From positions 82,508,732 through 82,572,731 of the forward strand of contig NC_080044.1 in assembly GCF_012489685.1 (NCBI RefSeq): a DNA stretch of 64,000 nucleotides. Direction: 5' to 3'. Of the stretch, positions 24,731-36,066 are shown piece by piece (position 1 is the stretch's first letter; every line of letters begins with the position of its first letter). Origin of the DNA: Lotus japonicus (lineage: Eukaryota; Streptophyta; Magnoliopsida; Fabales; Fabaceae). A program made the position numbers and the translations under genes. Below the pieces are notes generated by a model, which saw nothing but the letters and a program-made list of their open reading frames with translations, searched no databases and was not told where the DNA came from.

Positions 24731-27700
24731 TAAAAAATGTTATTTGAAAGTATAGTTTTAAGCCTGTACATAGAGCATACACGTGAGGAAAAAGCTGATT
24801 TGGATTTCTTGGTGAGCAAGTTGTATTAAGGTTCTACCTATCAATTACTACTGTTTCAGCCACACACACTTCATTGTCTTTTGTTTGGTTAATTGTCTCT
24901 GATTTGGACTGATATTTGAGAAATGAATGAACCAAACTTTAGAACCACCCTTCTACCATGTGGGTGTCTGCTTGGTGTGTGGCAGCTCATTTAATTCCCA
25001 TCATGGGATTGATTCTTAAGTCTCCACTGTCTTAAGAAAGCAAATGGGAAAATAGCAATAGTAGGTGCCCTATATACCTAATTGTAGCCCTTACAAAAAA
25101 TGGACATGGTTTGAACATTTGTAACCATTGAAAGTTCTTACACAAAAACAAACTGTTCTTGTTAGGACAATCTTCCCAATTGCAGGAAAGCCTTACTAAC
25201 TCTTTTCAGAACCATTTAGCTGTCACTGCTTGATTTGCTATGTTAGGATATATGTTAGCTCTAGTGCAATGGGACATTAGTATATATTTCAAGATAAAAA
25301 ATGAGTGAAGCTCTTTTTACATAAACTCAAAAAAAAAGCATATTTAGGTTGTATCAAGACAACTGGCATTCAAACACACACTCATATTACAAGAGGTAGG
25401 TTTTCTGTGGTTGTTACATTTGCCTATATTGGAAGATATAATATTTTCATGTTATAAACGTGCAAAGAACTTGCCCATGCATTTGCATTTAATCTTTTGA
25501 ACATAAAAGGCAATACAGCCAAACAAGTTCAAGTTTTGAATGAGAATATATACCATATAAAGATGGCCTATGGATGGTAACTAGTTAGGCTGAATTTACC
25601 TAACACATAACAGCACTTGACCTTTGAGAAAACATTTGAAATTTCTCTCTCTCTCTTGATCCCTCCATTCCTTTTTTTTCTCATCTTGAAAGTTAAGAAA
25701 GTAAATGTTCATAGTAATCATAATCAATAGGTTTCATTTATGAAAGTAATTGATAAATTTGCGCTCTCTTTCTTGCCCCTCTAAAAAATGTTAAATAAGT
25801 ATTAAGTTTTCCTTGCTCGTAACATGTTTGGATTGATGGTGACACACAATTCAAAACATGATAACTTCAAAAATTACACTTTATTACTTTTCTACTGCAG
25901 AGCCAAACACACTACCAATTGGATCAAAGGTTTGGCAATATTCCACAAACTTTGGCCTAGGCTTACCTTCCTATAGGAAAACTTAAAGAGAGCTTTGTCA
26001 CAATAGAACAAAAAAGTTAATACTCTTTGGGGTATATACCAAGCTCCAACTGCTAATTGATGGCTTGATGCGATATTCATCCATATTCATTAAAGTCCAG
26101 ATCTGGTATCAAGTTTTATAACTTCAAATGACAAACTGAGGATTGAGAAAGATTTAGGTCTCATACTACCATAAAAAAAATAATTCTTACTTAGCAAGGC
26201 TGAAGCTGAAACAAGTACCATATATGTTTGTTTTAATGTTCAAATGTGAATATCTTAAGCCTATTAAAGTCCACAGGGTTATTCTGCAGTTCATCTCACT
26301 ATTATGTTTCTTAATGCTAGCATATAACTTTATCTAAAAGCTATGATGCAATCATACACTCATAATTACTTGAATTACATATGAACGATGACAAGTTACA
26401 TGACATGAATTTAGCTACTTTTGACCCAAAAGATGATTTGATATGATGCCCACTGATTCTTTATACCATATTAAGTGCATCCTTCACCCCAGCTGGAAGA
26501 AGCTAATGTCAAAAACAAGTAACGGGAAACAGAGGTGGGATGGAAAAAGGGAAAAGAAAAACAAAATTAGGATATTTGAAACACACAATTCGTTGAATCA
26601 ATGAGACTTAATAGAGTCCCTTAATAAAGTGATTGTTTTTCTTTTTTACTTGATCCATCAAACTATGATTTATAAAGTTAAATCTAATAAATATTATATT
26701 GGTGTGTTAGGTTTGGATATTATAATAGACAATTAGACACTTATTTTTATACAAATAGTTACTCATATATAAATCCATAATTACTGAACTGGGTTTTGGG
26801 TTTGGTGGTTAATGAAAGATTATGAGATGTTCAATGAAAACTATATTTCCCCTTTTTTTCATCAATAACTAAATTTCTCATCAACACATGTTGACTCAGT
26901 TGGTACTTAGTAAGTACGAATCACCATATTTCCCATGAAAATTGGGTTGGTGGTTAATGAAAGATTATGAGATGTTCATGAAAACTATGTTTTTCCCATT
27001 TTTTTTTTATCAATTACTATATTTTCCACCAACATATGTCGACTCAGTAGTAAGTACGGATCACTTCTACTCAGAAAGTTGTGTGTTTGATTATCGTTGT
27101 CGATGTGAGGATAATATTAGTAAGCGATTTGTAAGTACATTTATAAATGAGTAATGGTTCTGAAGGCATATCCTAGTATTTGGTGGTGACGGAAGCCAAA
27201 CCTACCCAAACTTCACAAACAAAAAACTTAACTATTTTTCCCTCTTTGGGTCACACATATTTCCCTTGTCAAAGTGATTAGAATCTCAGCGAATTACGGA
27301 ATGGTTTGGACCAGTTACGGAGCATGGAGAATGGGCCAAAGGTCCAGTATAGAATAGCATAATTCATTTTCTATTCCATGTTGCAATATGCAACATGTAT
27401 TGTCTTTCGGCCAAAAAATTGTTTGGACTTATGCCCATTGCGAGTGTTTAAAGAAATCGACCCAAGCAGACTTTTTGTTTGGCCAATAAAATGCAACTTC
27501 CATTATTATCTTCATTTATTGGCAAAAATTTTATTATTTTCATACCTAATCAAACCAAGCTGGATATTCGACTTTCCTATATAAATGGTCAAATTCTTGT
27601 GCCACACTTCATTTTGGGCGAGTAACTTGTATAACTTTGTCACTCCACCCATCTTATCATTATTCTTGTGTCGCAATTTTTTTTTTTCATGAAGTATATG

Positions 27701-29948
27701 AATTTCAAATCAATTAGATCAATCTTATCATTTGAAGTGTTATCTTGTGCTTAAACATACATGTTACTACATAAATTAAGAAAATGCAATCATCATCCAC
27801 AGTTATTATGTGACTGTCCCACCTAAATATATGTTTTAAATTGCAGTTACAGTCGCCCACGATTGTGAACTATGGGTGAGTTGCTGAATTGCCGACGATT
27901 GCAATTCCGGTCATGTTGTAACAGAGATTTCAAAACCGGTTACTTTGTGGCTACAATGGTGGTTACAATGTAATTTAGGACCTCCCACCCGTTATCAACA
28001 GCAGGAAATGCTGAAAAAGTTGCAACCCATGCACAAGTCAAATATAGCAGCAGTGAAAAACCGTAGCAGACTTTTCTAGTGTATAGTCCAGGACAGACAC
28101 ACATGGGTTTTTTTGGACAAACGGAGACCACGTAGCGAGAATTGACAAGAAAATTAAGGTGGTTATGTTCTAAGATTCCAAGCAGGGTTTCCATAAACAA
28201 TAACTGCACGCTTTGAGCATGTTCAATCTAATCAGTTATTTAATTTTGTTAAGTCAAGCACGTTTCTGTCACTGTTGCACTTATATCAGCCATCTAATTT
28301 TCAATGCCTTGATAGTTGATAGTTATGTGCATGTTGCATTCATATGTTCACGTTGAGAATATCGTTTTTTCTTTTATAAAAACTCATGGACTTATTACTT
28401 TATTCTTATTCTCATGCTTTTTTTTTAAATTCAACTCTTTTCATTGTTTCTTGATACCAATTTTGTTTTTTCACAATGGTTGAAGTCAGGTAAACTATCC
28501 AAACCTCATACCATAGGCAATTGCTTTTACCTTTGAGCTCTTAGTCATATAAGCATATAATTGGGGACTCGATGATGTTAAAGTTATTTGCTTTTACCGA
28601 CATCGACTGATTCTTGACACTTAGGAATATTTTAAATCAGTTCCAAATAAGAAATGCATAATCTAAATTATTTATGGTAAAGAATGGGGAAGAACTTTCT
28701 CAATGCCAGCATGCATGTGGTATTGATTGATCAGTATGGAATTCAATTCATTTGAGTCTCTTCTTTGACTCAGAACAACTTTAATTTGAGTCTATTGGAT
28801 CAAGATCCTCCCCTTATGTCACAAAAAATATGTCAAGCTTTAATTTGTCTCTAAATATTCATAGGAGTTTTATTTATTTAATATATACGAAGGGAGAGAT
28901 TTGCAAAAAAAAATTAACAGTTTCAACATGGGCCCGGATTGATCCCGCGGTCACAACATCTTAATTTCGACTTAGTCGGATGATCGTAAGTTGTTGATAA
29001 TAATCAGACCGCTCATATTTAAAAATGTTATTATACACTTAAAATAGTCTCTTTCCGATGGAAGTAATTTCTTAATTTTGCTAAAATTCCTACAGAAAAT
29101 TTGAACTCTTTAACATGATGAGATGATTCTAATCCACCAATTATACAAGCAATGTCGCTTTGCAAAGTATGACTGACAGATGACTCCAAATTAAGAAGTG
29201 TCGTTTTGCCAAGAAAGAAAGGTAAGAATAAGATATATACCAATTATACAAGCAATGCACCTATCCTTCTTGCTTTCCATTTTTTCCTGTGCCAATGACT
29301 ATGGAAGCTGAATGGAAGCTGTCGTATGGAATTTGTAGCTAGCTGCAGTAGGCTTTATCGTTTGGAAAAGTAGTAAAGTGTATAGTTACTCACTTTGACC
29401 TGAACTCTACACCAAAATGGGATACAGTATCTTATACCACGTATCTTGCGTAAGCCAATTTACTTCATGTGCGTTCTGTTTCACACTTAGGAGCCTTTGA
29501 ATCAATTCTTATTTCCAGAATCACTTTTAGATGGTTCTATAGATATATACATATTTGATAATCCACTTAAATAATTACTTCAGTCACAAAATCAATTATA
29601 CACGGAAGTTACATTACCTAAGAAATATTGACAATTACCGATGGTTTTTTACTATGACCGGTGTGATTCTGTCAGCAGTTTCACAGCTAAACAAAAACTT
29701 GTGTATTAGAGGCATGCATGATTGTCGGTACAATAGTGATGGCTAAAATGGGGAAAGTCGCCAGTAATATTTACTGATGAAGTCAATACCCACAACTTTT
29801 TAACCCTCAAGAAACCTACATTACCGACGGCTTTTACCGGTTACCGACGGCTATTACAGCACCTCATAACACGAGTTTACTTTTATTCTGCTCAAATCTT
29901 GCAGATTATATATGTGCACGCTGTTTTCAAGTTTTAGTGAGAAAGGCC
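24731..29948. other. Gene-poor spacer between bHLH and MYB genes
   Basis: About 5.2 kb of AT-rich DNA with no frame I can tie to a protein family. It contains a diverged duplication (26786-27064). The last 350 bases are the MYB promoter side and hold three short TTACCGAYGG motifs (about 29635, 29820, 29841) that may be transposon debris. Confidence 0.5.
26786..27064. repeat. Diverged direct duplication of about 130-150 bp
   Basis: Copy 1 is about 26793-26928 and copy 2 about 26944-27064. Both contain GGTGGTTAATGAAAGATTAT, GAGATGTTCA, a T-rich tract and GACTCAGT...TAAGTACG. Copy 2 has lost short segments. Confidence 0.7.
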
Positions 29949-31319
29949 ATGTCTTCTTCAAAGAGCATTGCTAGCAGTTCTAGTGAAGATGATAATAATG
30001 AACTTAGAAGAGGGCCTTGGACTATTGAGGAGGATAATATGCTCACCCAACACATTACTAATCATGGGGAAGGGCGTTGGAATTTGCTTGCTAAACGTTC
30101 AGGTAACATACTGACAAGCCAAATTAGCAACAAATAACAAACTACATGGTTACTAGCTGATATATACAAGATTGTGTACTTATTTCATTGTTTTTTTTAA
30201 CAATTTTCATGCTAATTCTGATTAGTTTCCTTTCCCTTTTCTGAGACAGGATTAAAGAGAACAGGGAAAAGTTGCAGATTAAGGTGGCTAAATTATCTAA
30301 AACCAGATGTAAAAAGGGGAAATTTAACACCAGAAGAGCAGCTTTTGATTCTTGAACTCCACTCTAGGTGGGGAAACAGGTGCTTATCCCATACGTTTAA
30401 TTCTTGAGCTCCACTAAATGTATGTTTGTTTTGTCACGTAGATGTGGATTGAAAAAGTAAAATTTGGTCACGTTGACAGGAAAACATTCACTGAATGCTG
30501 GGATATGCAAATAAGGAAATCATGCCACTATGAATATGCTTGTCAATTTAAAAAATATTATCCTTCCCGAGTTCAACAAAAATTTAAACACGAGCTAAAT
30601 GTTGGGAGTAGCAATGAAGGAAATCATGCCAATATGAACATGCTTGTCAATTCCAAATTGTTACCCTTCCTCTGAATTTTTATTTCTTTTATGATTATAG
30701 GTGGTCACAAATTGCACAGCATTTGCCAGGCAGGACAGACAATGAAATCAAGAACTACTGGAGAACCCGGATTCAGAAACAAGCAAGGCATTTGAAAATT
30801 GACACAGATAGCAAGGAGTTTCAAGCACTTATTAGGCGTTTGTGGATGCCAAAATTGCTTCAGAAAGCAAAAGAATCATCTTCTTCAGCCATGTCCATAA
30901 TCCAAAACCAGGATATTCCTTTGCCTCCTGATAGTGTTTCTCAGTATTCAACAATACCAACACCAATCCCTTGGGAGGGACCTTGTATGAATGAAGCAGG
31001 TCCCAGTTATTTGGATCAACATGAGCACAACAATGGTTCATGCAAATCCTTTTCCGAGTCAGCAAATATCCCAAAGGTGCCTCAGCAATTGGGATATACA
31101 ACTAATCAATTTCATGCCTTAGATAACAATGACTTTGACACATTCACATATGATGGCTTTGAGATGGATACCTTCAAAATGGGAGCTGTAAAAGTAACTG
31201 AGGATGTGCAATTCTCAGTTGGTGATTGTCACATGGCAGAAAGCAATTGGGTACACAATGATTTTGCATGTGGCATGTGGAACATGGATGAATTGTGGCA
31301 ATTTAGAAACTTGCAATAA
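29949..31319 (+). CDS. R2R3-MYB transcription factor, subgroup 20-like (MYB62/MYB108 type)
   Basis: Three exons (29949-30102, 30250-30379, 30701-31319) with junction phases 1 and 2, the classic R2R3-MYB layout; 300 residues. After a Ser-rich leader with an acidic patch, R2 starts at [17 protein letters not shown] (Trp residues at WTIEED, GRWNLL, LRWLNYL). R3 runs from [20 protein letters not shown] to [15 protein letters not shown], with the usual non-Trp first position. The sequence after R3 ([20 protein letters not shown], then [12 protein letters not shown]) is the conserved extension of subgroup 20. The C-terminal half is acidic and Ser/Asn-rich, a likely activation region. Members act in the nucleus in stress, phosphate, jasmonate or senescence responses. 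The start is the first ATG in frame. The exact orthologue is not assigned. Confidence 0.9.
30515..30670. repeat. Imperfect direct repeat inside MYB intron 2
   Basis: Two roughly 52-base copies about 103 bases apart. Both contain GGAAATCATGCCA, then ATGCTTGTCAATT and TACCCTTCC/TATCCTTCC. This is intron DNA, so an open frame across it (30442-30675) is not a gene. Confidence 0.75.
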
Positions 31320-32940
31320 GGTTTTGGTTTTTTTTTCAGCACATACTATCTTCCACTAGATGCTACTATTCGAGGCAGGATTCATCATATCCTAGTTTGA
31401 GTGTTTGACAGACTCTTCCAACAAGACTTTTTTTTTCCATACACAAGACTTTAACTTGATCATGTTTAAGTGGAATTAAACACGTAACACTTGAATAAAC
31501 TACCCGTCAGTTAGTTTTTTGGAAAAACCCAAATACTGTGTTTTATGATATATGTTATTTTTATTACACAATCAATTGTTGATTAGCCATTAAATTAACT
31601 AATGTAGGTGGTGACTGTTTTAAGTCCATTTGTCTTGTATTCCTCTGTTCAGATGAGTACTATGTATTTTGTGCTGAAGTGCTAAGTTGAGAAAAGTACT
31701 GTGATGATAAAATCAAGTGCTAATAAACTACTATGATGATGAAATGAAGAGGGTCCTTCAATGCACGATCGAATAAGGGGAGAATAAATTAGAAAGATGC
31801 AAAATTTAGAGAGAAACATGTAATGTTGCAAATGAAAAAAAATCACAATTGAAGTTATACATTGGTCTGGAATTTCTGTTTGAAAGAGGATCTTATTTTT
31901 CTAAAAATTGATCTTGGAAGAGTGTATAATATAGCATAAGCCAATTGTGTGTGTTATAGACTTCGATCATAATGTGTAGAATTAAAATGATAAGCAGTTG
32001 TTTTAATTAATGTGTAATTTTAGTCTCTTGTGAATGTGTAAATTGAATTCTTGAATTTATTTAATCATTACAGTTTAACCTCCATTAATTTTTCATTTAA
32101 AATTCATTCTCATTTCTACCTAAAATCTTTGTAAATCGAATCAATTAAAATAATTTGAACTATTTTCCTACTTAAAACTCACCAATTAGATCAATTTTCA
32201 TCCAAAATAAATAACTCAAATGTTTTAATCTTCAACCCCTAATATCACATCCTACAAACCTCTTCAAATTCTATAAAATTTTCACTAAACTTCAGCTTCA
32301 TGAACCTTTAACATTTCAAAACCCTCTCTTAGTTATGTTTTCTAGTTCCTCTATTTGGAGAATTTTAAACTCTTAAACAAGGCAATCACTTACTCTCTTT
32401 CCCCATCTCTTGCCCTCCCCTTCTCTCAAAGTTTTCCACTCTCCTCTCCTAAAAATTCACAAACACACCCTAAAGTTTTTGGGAGTAGTGGCGCCCTAAG
32501 ATTTTTCTTTGTGTAAACACTAATGTTGTTTATTACCAGGCGTTGACAACACAAACCACAAGATTACTCACATAGTCACATAGGTATTCTGATTATTATT
32601 TTAATTTTAATTCTACATTTAGTTTTTTGTAAAGTCATAATAAACCATTTAGTATTGTCTGTGTGTTTCATATCGTGCCATATAACACTAGTGTCTTGTA
32701 AATCATATTTAAATTGATATGTCTCAAATACAAAAATACAATGCCGGATTAGTGTAAACATTTTTAAACTCTCAACAATTATTTGTCACCTCATGTGACA
32801 TGATCGAATGCTAGAAATTAATTAATTTATTTATTCATACACTCTAATATATATTTTCATTTTTTCTAAAAAAGGAATTAGGGTGAAGAATTAGCTAAAT
32901 GAAAGGTTATTTTTGTGTTTATCCATATATCAACATTATT
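31320..32940. other. Spacer between MYB and eS7 genes
   Basis: About 1.6 kb of AT-rich sequence that includes the MYB 3' UTR. A CT-rich segment at 32335-32475 resembles the right half of the repeat in ESP1 intron 2. No gene is evident. Confidence 0.5.
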
Positions 32941-33300
32941 GAGAGCCCAAATTAAGACCAAGATTTATTGGACCAAGCCCAATCTTATTCTCTCAATGAG
33001 TCCATATAACAAAGGTTTTATCACAAACCCTAATTTTCACATTGCTGCGAAATCTGCAAGTGCTCCCACTCCACTCTTTGCTGCAGATCTCTCCGGTGCT
33101 TGCATCTCGTCTAGGTAAGGAGTGAACTCGAGACCCTTTTAGCTTTTTACGCGTTCTGCAATTCAATATTCGATATCAGTGATGGAATGGAAGAAAAGTT
33201 TTCATTTTTATTTTTGGGGAATGGGTGAAAATTAGGGTAATTTCCATTGGGGAATTCATATTCACTCACATGTTCTGTTATTTGTGACCAGTTTCTGAAG
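32941..33300 (+). promoter_or_regulatory. eS7 promoter and leader with telo-box, GCCCA elements and leader intron
   Basis: A telo-box AAACCCTAA lies at 33025-33033. Two GCCCAA elements (32945-32950, 32977-32982), the core of plant site II motifs, lie upstream. This combination is known to drive coordinated plant ribosomal-protein genes. The leader is probably split by an intron from 33115 (CTAG|GTAAGG) to 33291 (GACCAG|TTTCTGAAG), placing the ATG nine bases into the next exon. Confidence 0.65.
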
Positions 33301-34767
33301 ATGTACACATCAAGGAAGAAAATCCACAAAGATAAGGATGCTGAGCCTACTGAATTTGAGGAAACAGTTGGGCAGGTGATGATTTGAATGTTGCTGTTGA
33401 TGTAGCTGCTAATTGCACTTTATTTCAATGCGTTAATGTTTATTTGTTGAACTTTGATGTTGCAGGCATTGTTTGATCTGGAAAATACCCATCAGGAGCT
33501 TAAAAGTGATTTGAAGGATTTATACATCAATTCAGCAGTGTAAGGATGAGTAGTACTTGCTTCTCTCTGTGTGTGTGTGGGAAGGGTTGTGAGTTTTCTG
33601 TCTGTATTTTGACTTGTGTTTGTATTACTGATTTGCAGACAAGTTGATGTTTCTGGGAACCGCAAGGCTGTTGTTATCCATGTGCCGTACAGATTGAGGA
33701 AAGCTTTCAGGAAGGTTCATGTTAAGCTTGTCAGGGAGCTTGAGAAGAAGTTTAGTGGCAAGGTATGTTCAGTAGCTTTGTTGTCATTGGTATTGTTTTT
33801 TTGTTAGTTTGAATACATTTGATACTGTGTTCATGCTCCTTGCATTGGCCATTCTGATGTAATTATGGCCTGATAGACTGTTTTTTATAATATGAGGAAT
33901 CTTTCGTCATGCCTGTGACTCAGTTATCGTTTGAATTTATATTGCCTTCTTTTTGTGCACTTCATAGTGAGGTATGGATTTCTGTAAATATGCTTTTAAC
34001 CATTGCTAAAGGAATTTCAAACACTAGATCACGAGGAGTTTTTTGTTGTAACCTGGTTGTAAAGAGTTATATCCACAAACCACAATAAAGGAATGCATCA
34101 AATTGAGTGAAGAGTGTAATTTATTTATTGCATATTGGCATGATAACATCTCTTATTCCTCTGTCCTGAGAAATTTCAATGTGACCTTTCCCTATTAGCT
34201 CTTACAAAGTATTTGCCCCTAATTTATTTATTGCATGTTGGCATGGTAATTAGTCTTGACTTGTGAGAAGCTTTAATTTCTTTTACTGAACAGTTAAATC
34301 CTATTTAATTTGTAGGATGTAATTTTGATTGCCACTCGGAGGATATTGAGGCCACCAAAGAAAGGTTCAGCTGCTCAACGTCCCCGCACCCGTACCCTCA
34401 CCGCTGTTCATGAAGCAATGCTGGAGGATGTCGTATTGCCTGCTGAGATTGTTGGGAAACGTGTGAGGTATCGAGTTGATGGATCCAAGATTATGAAGGT
34501 AGAGAGCTATATTGGAAAATAAATTCACATGGCTAATCATGTGTCTGAAAGTTATTATCACTTGCCTTTGAAGTTTGCAACTTAGTTTCACCTTGTACTA
34601 GTTTTTATTCATCCCTTGTTAATTGTATATTGTGCTTCTCTGGTCAGGTTTTCTTGGACCCAAAGGAACGAAACAACACTGAGTACAAGCTGGAGACTTT
34701 TGCCGCAGTGTACAGGAAGCTGTCTGGCAAAGATGTTGTGTTTGAGTATCCCATCACAGAGGCTTAG
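33301..34767 (+). CDS. RPS7: Cytosolic 40S ribosomal protein eS7
   Basis: Five coding exons (33301-33375, 33466-33539, 33639-33762, 34316-34498, 34648-34767) give 191 residues, exactly the usual plant eS7 length. Landmarks are [16 protein letters not shown] at the start, then [56 protein letters not shown] and [18 protein letters not shown], ending FEYPITEA. eS7 is a structural protein of the 40S subunit that also contributes to small-subunit rRNA processing. All splice sites are GT-AG and phases match. It is immediately upstream of TNL1, and pieces of this same gene, introns included, recur at 42.3-44.6 kb and 62.2-63.3 kb. This copy has no lesion and is presumably the functional parent. Confidence 0.95.
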
Positions 34768-35040
34768 TTTCAATTCCTTTCTCAGCTTTGAATTTGTTCT
34801 AGAGTTGCATATGGTGTCTGCTGGCTAAAATTTTGTCTGAATAATTTCCTTTTATGCTGGATTTCTTTTTTGATTTTTTAAGCACCAGGGACTGGTTTCA
34901 TCATTCGGATGAGTTTTACTTTTCTTATAAATTTCAGGTTCTTTTCGTAAAACTTAATAGATAATCTTTTTGAAATTAATCTGTTGCATACACACCCAAG
35001 CTACGATCTCAGTTTGTCATTATTCCAAAAAGTCAATTGA

Positions 35041-35318
35041 CAATGAAATGGCTTAATTGCCCTTTTGGTCTCTCTGGTTTCATGATTCAGGGATTTTAGT
35101 CCCCCTACCTATTTTCTCGCAATTTTAGTCTCCCTATTTTGTAAATTGTGCAATTTTGATCCTACCGTTAACTCCATCCATTTTTTAACCGTTTATGCTG
35201 ACCTGGCTATTTTGGGTTACATGGCTCAAGTGTTTTGATGAAATGGATCTAAAACTGCACCTGGCTATTTCTGGCGACATGGTTCAAGTGTTTTGATGAA
35301 TTGGATCTAAAACTGCAC
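35041..35318. repeat. Transposon-like segment with a 58-bp tandem duplication
   Basis: The stretch GCTTAATTGCCCTTTTGGTC through CTACCGTTAACTCCATCC resembles terminal sequences of common legume DNA transposons. It is followed by two 58-bp copies (35203-35260, 35261-35318) starting CTGGCTATTT and ending GGATCTAAAACTGCAC. No matching opposite end was found. Confidence 0.5.
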
Positions 35319-35860
35319 GTTAACCCATTTTTACTGATAATATGCACCGTGAACGGTAATAATCTTGAAAGATTAATTTATCAATTTGCATATCAAGTTT
35401 TCCTAAAAGAATAATATAACGTAGGTGAGAAGAAAATGAATTTTCATTTCTTATATTAATAGATTGCAAAGGTGTGCACATCAAAGTAGTTTTTAAAAGC
35501 GAGCCTGTGCACATCAAAGTAGCTTTAGGCTTGAACATTATTACAAGTGGAAATTCATAATAGAATAGAGACTAGAGAGTGATTGCTACATGACACCATT
35601 TGACAGCAAATGCTAATTCATGCCCACCGGGATGTCTTCTAACCAAGCAGAGTTTTCAGAGCATCAGCTTTTTGCTGGTAATGACTATCTAACATGGTCT
35701 TGGATACATATTGTGCATGTATATGTATTGGTAGATGTAGCAGATTCCACCACGCGGAAAGCGTGACGCGAAAAGCAATAATAGAAGGAAAAAAGCGAGA
35801 CAAGACCTATATAAAATATCAAAAGGATGGATCGGATAATGGATGAGTGGTGAATACACT

Positions 35861-36066
35861 TTGTTCTTTGGTAATTGGAAAAACCAGATCAAGCAAACAA
35901 ATTTTGACTCCAATGTCTGGAGCTCTTCTTCTGCTGCTGCTGGTGCTGCTGCCACTGATGAAGCAAAACCTGATCAGACTCTTGTTCTTTTTAATTGCAA
36001 AAATCAGATCAAGAAAAGAAATTGTGAATCCAAGGTCTGGGAGCTCATCATCTTCTGCTGCTGCTG
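35861..36066 (+). repeat. Tandem duplication of the TNL1 5' end
   Basis: Copy A (35861 to about 35945) and copy B (35982 to about 36066) are offset by 121 bases. Both contain TTGTTCTTT, AATTG, AAAAA, CAGATCAAG and a CTGCTG run, and both match the single leader of TNL3 (58218-58300). Copy A keeps the leader ATG (35913) but has lost bases after it. Copy B has ATG changed to AAG. Confidence 0.8.

Noticed and set aside
30442..30675. 77-codon frame within the MYB gene
   Set aside because: It lies wholly in intron 2 and includes the intron repeat. Splicing it out is required for the R2-R3 junction.
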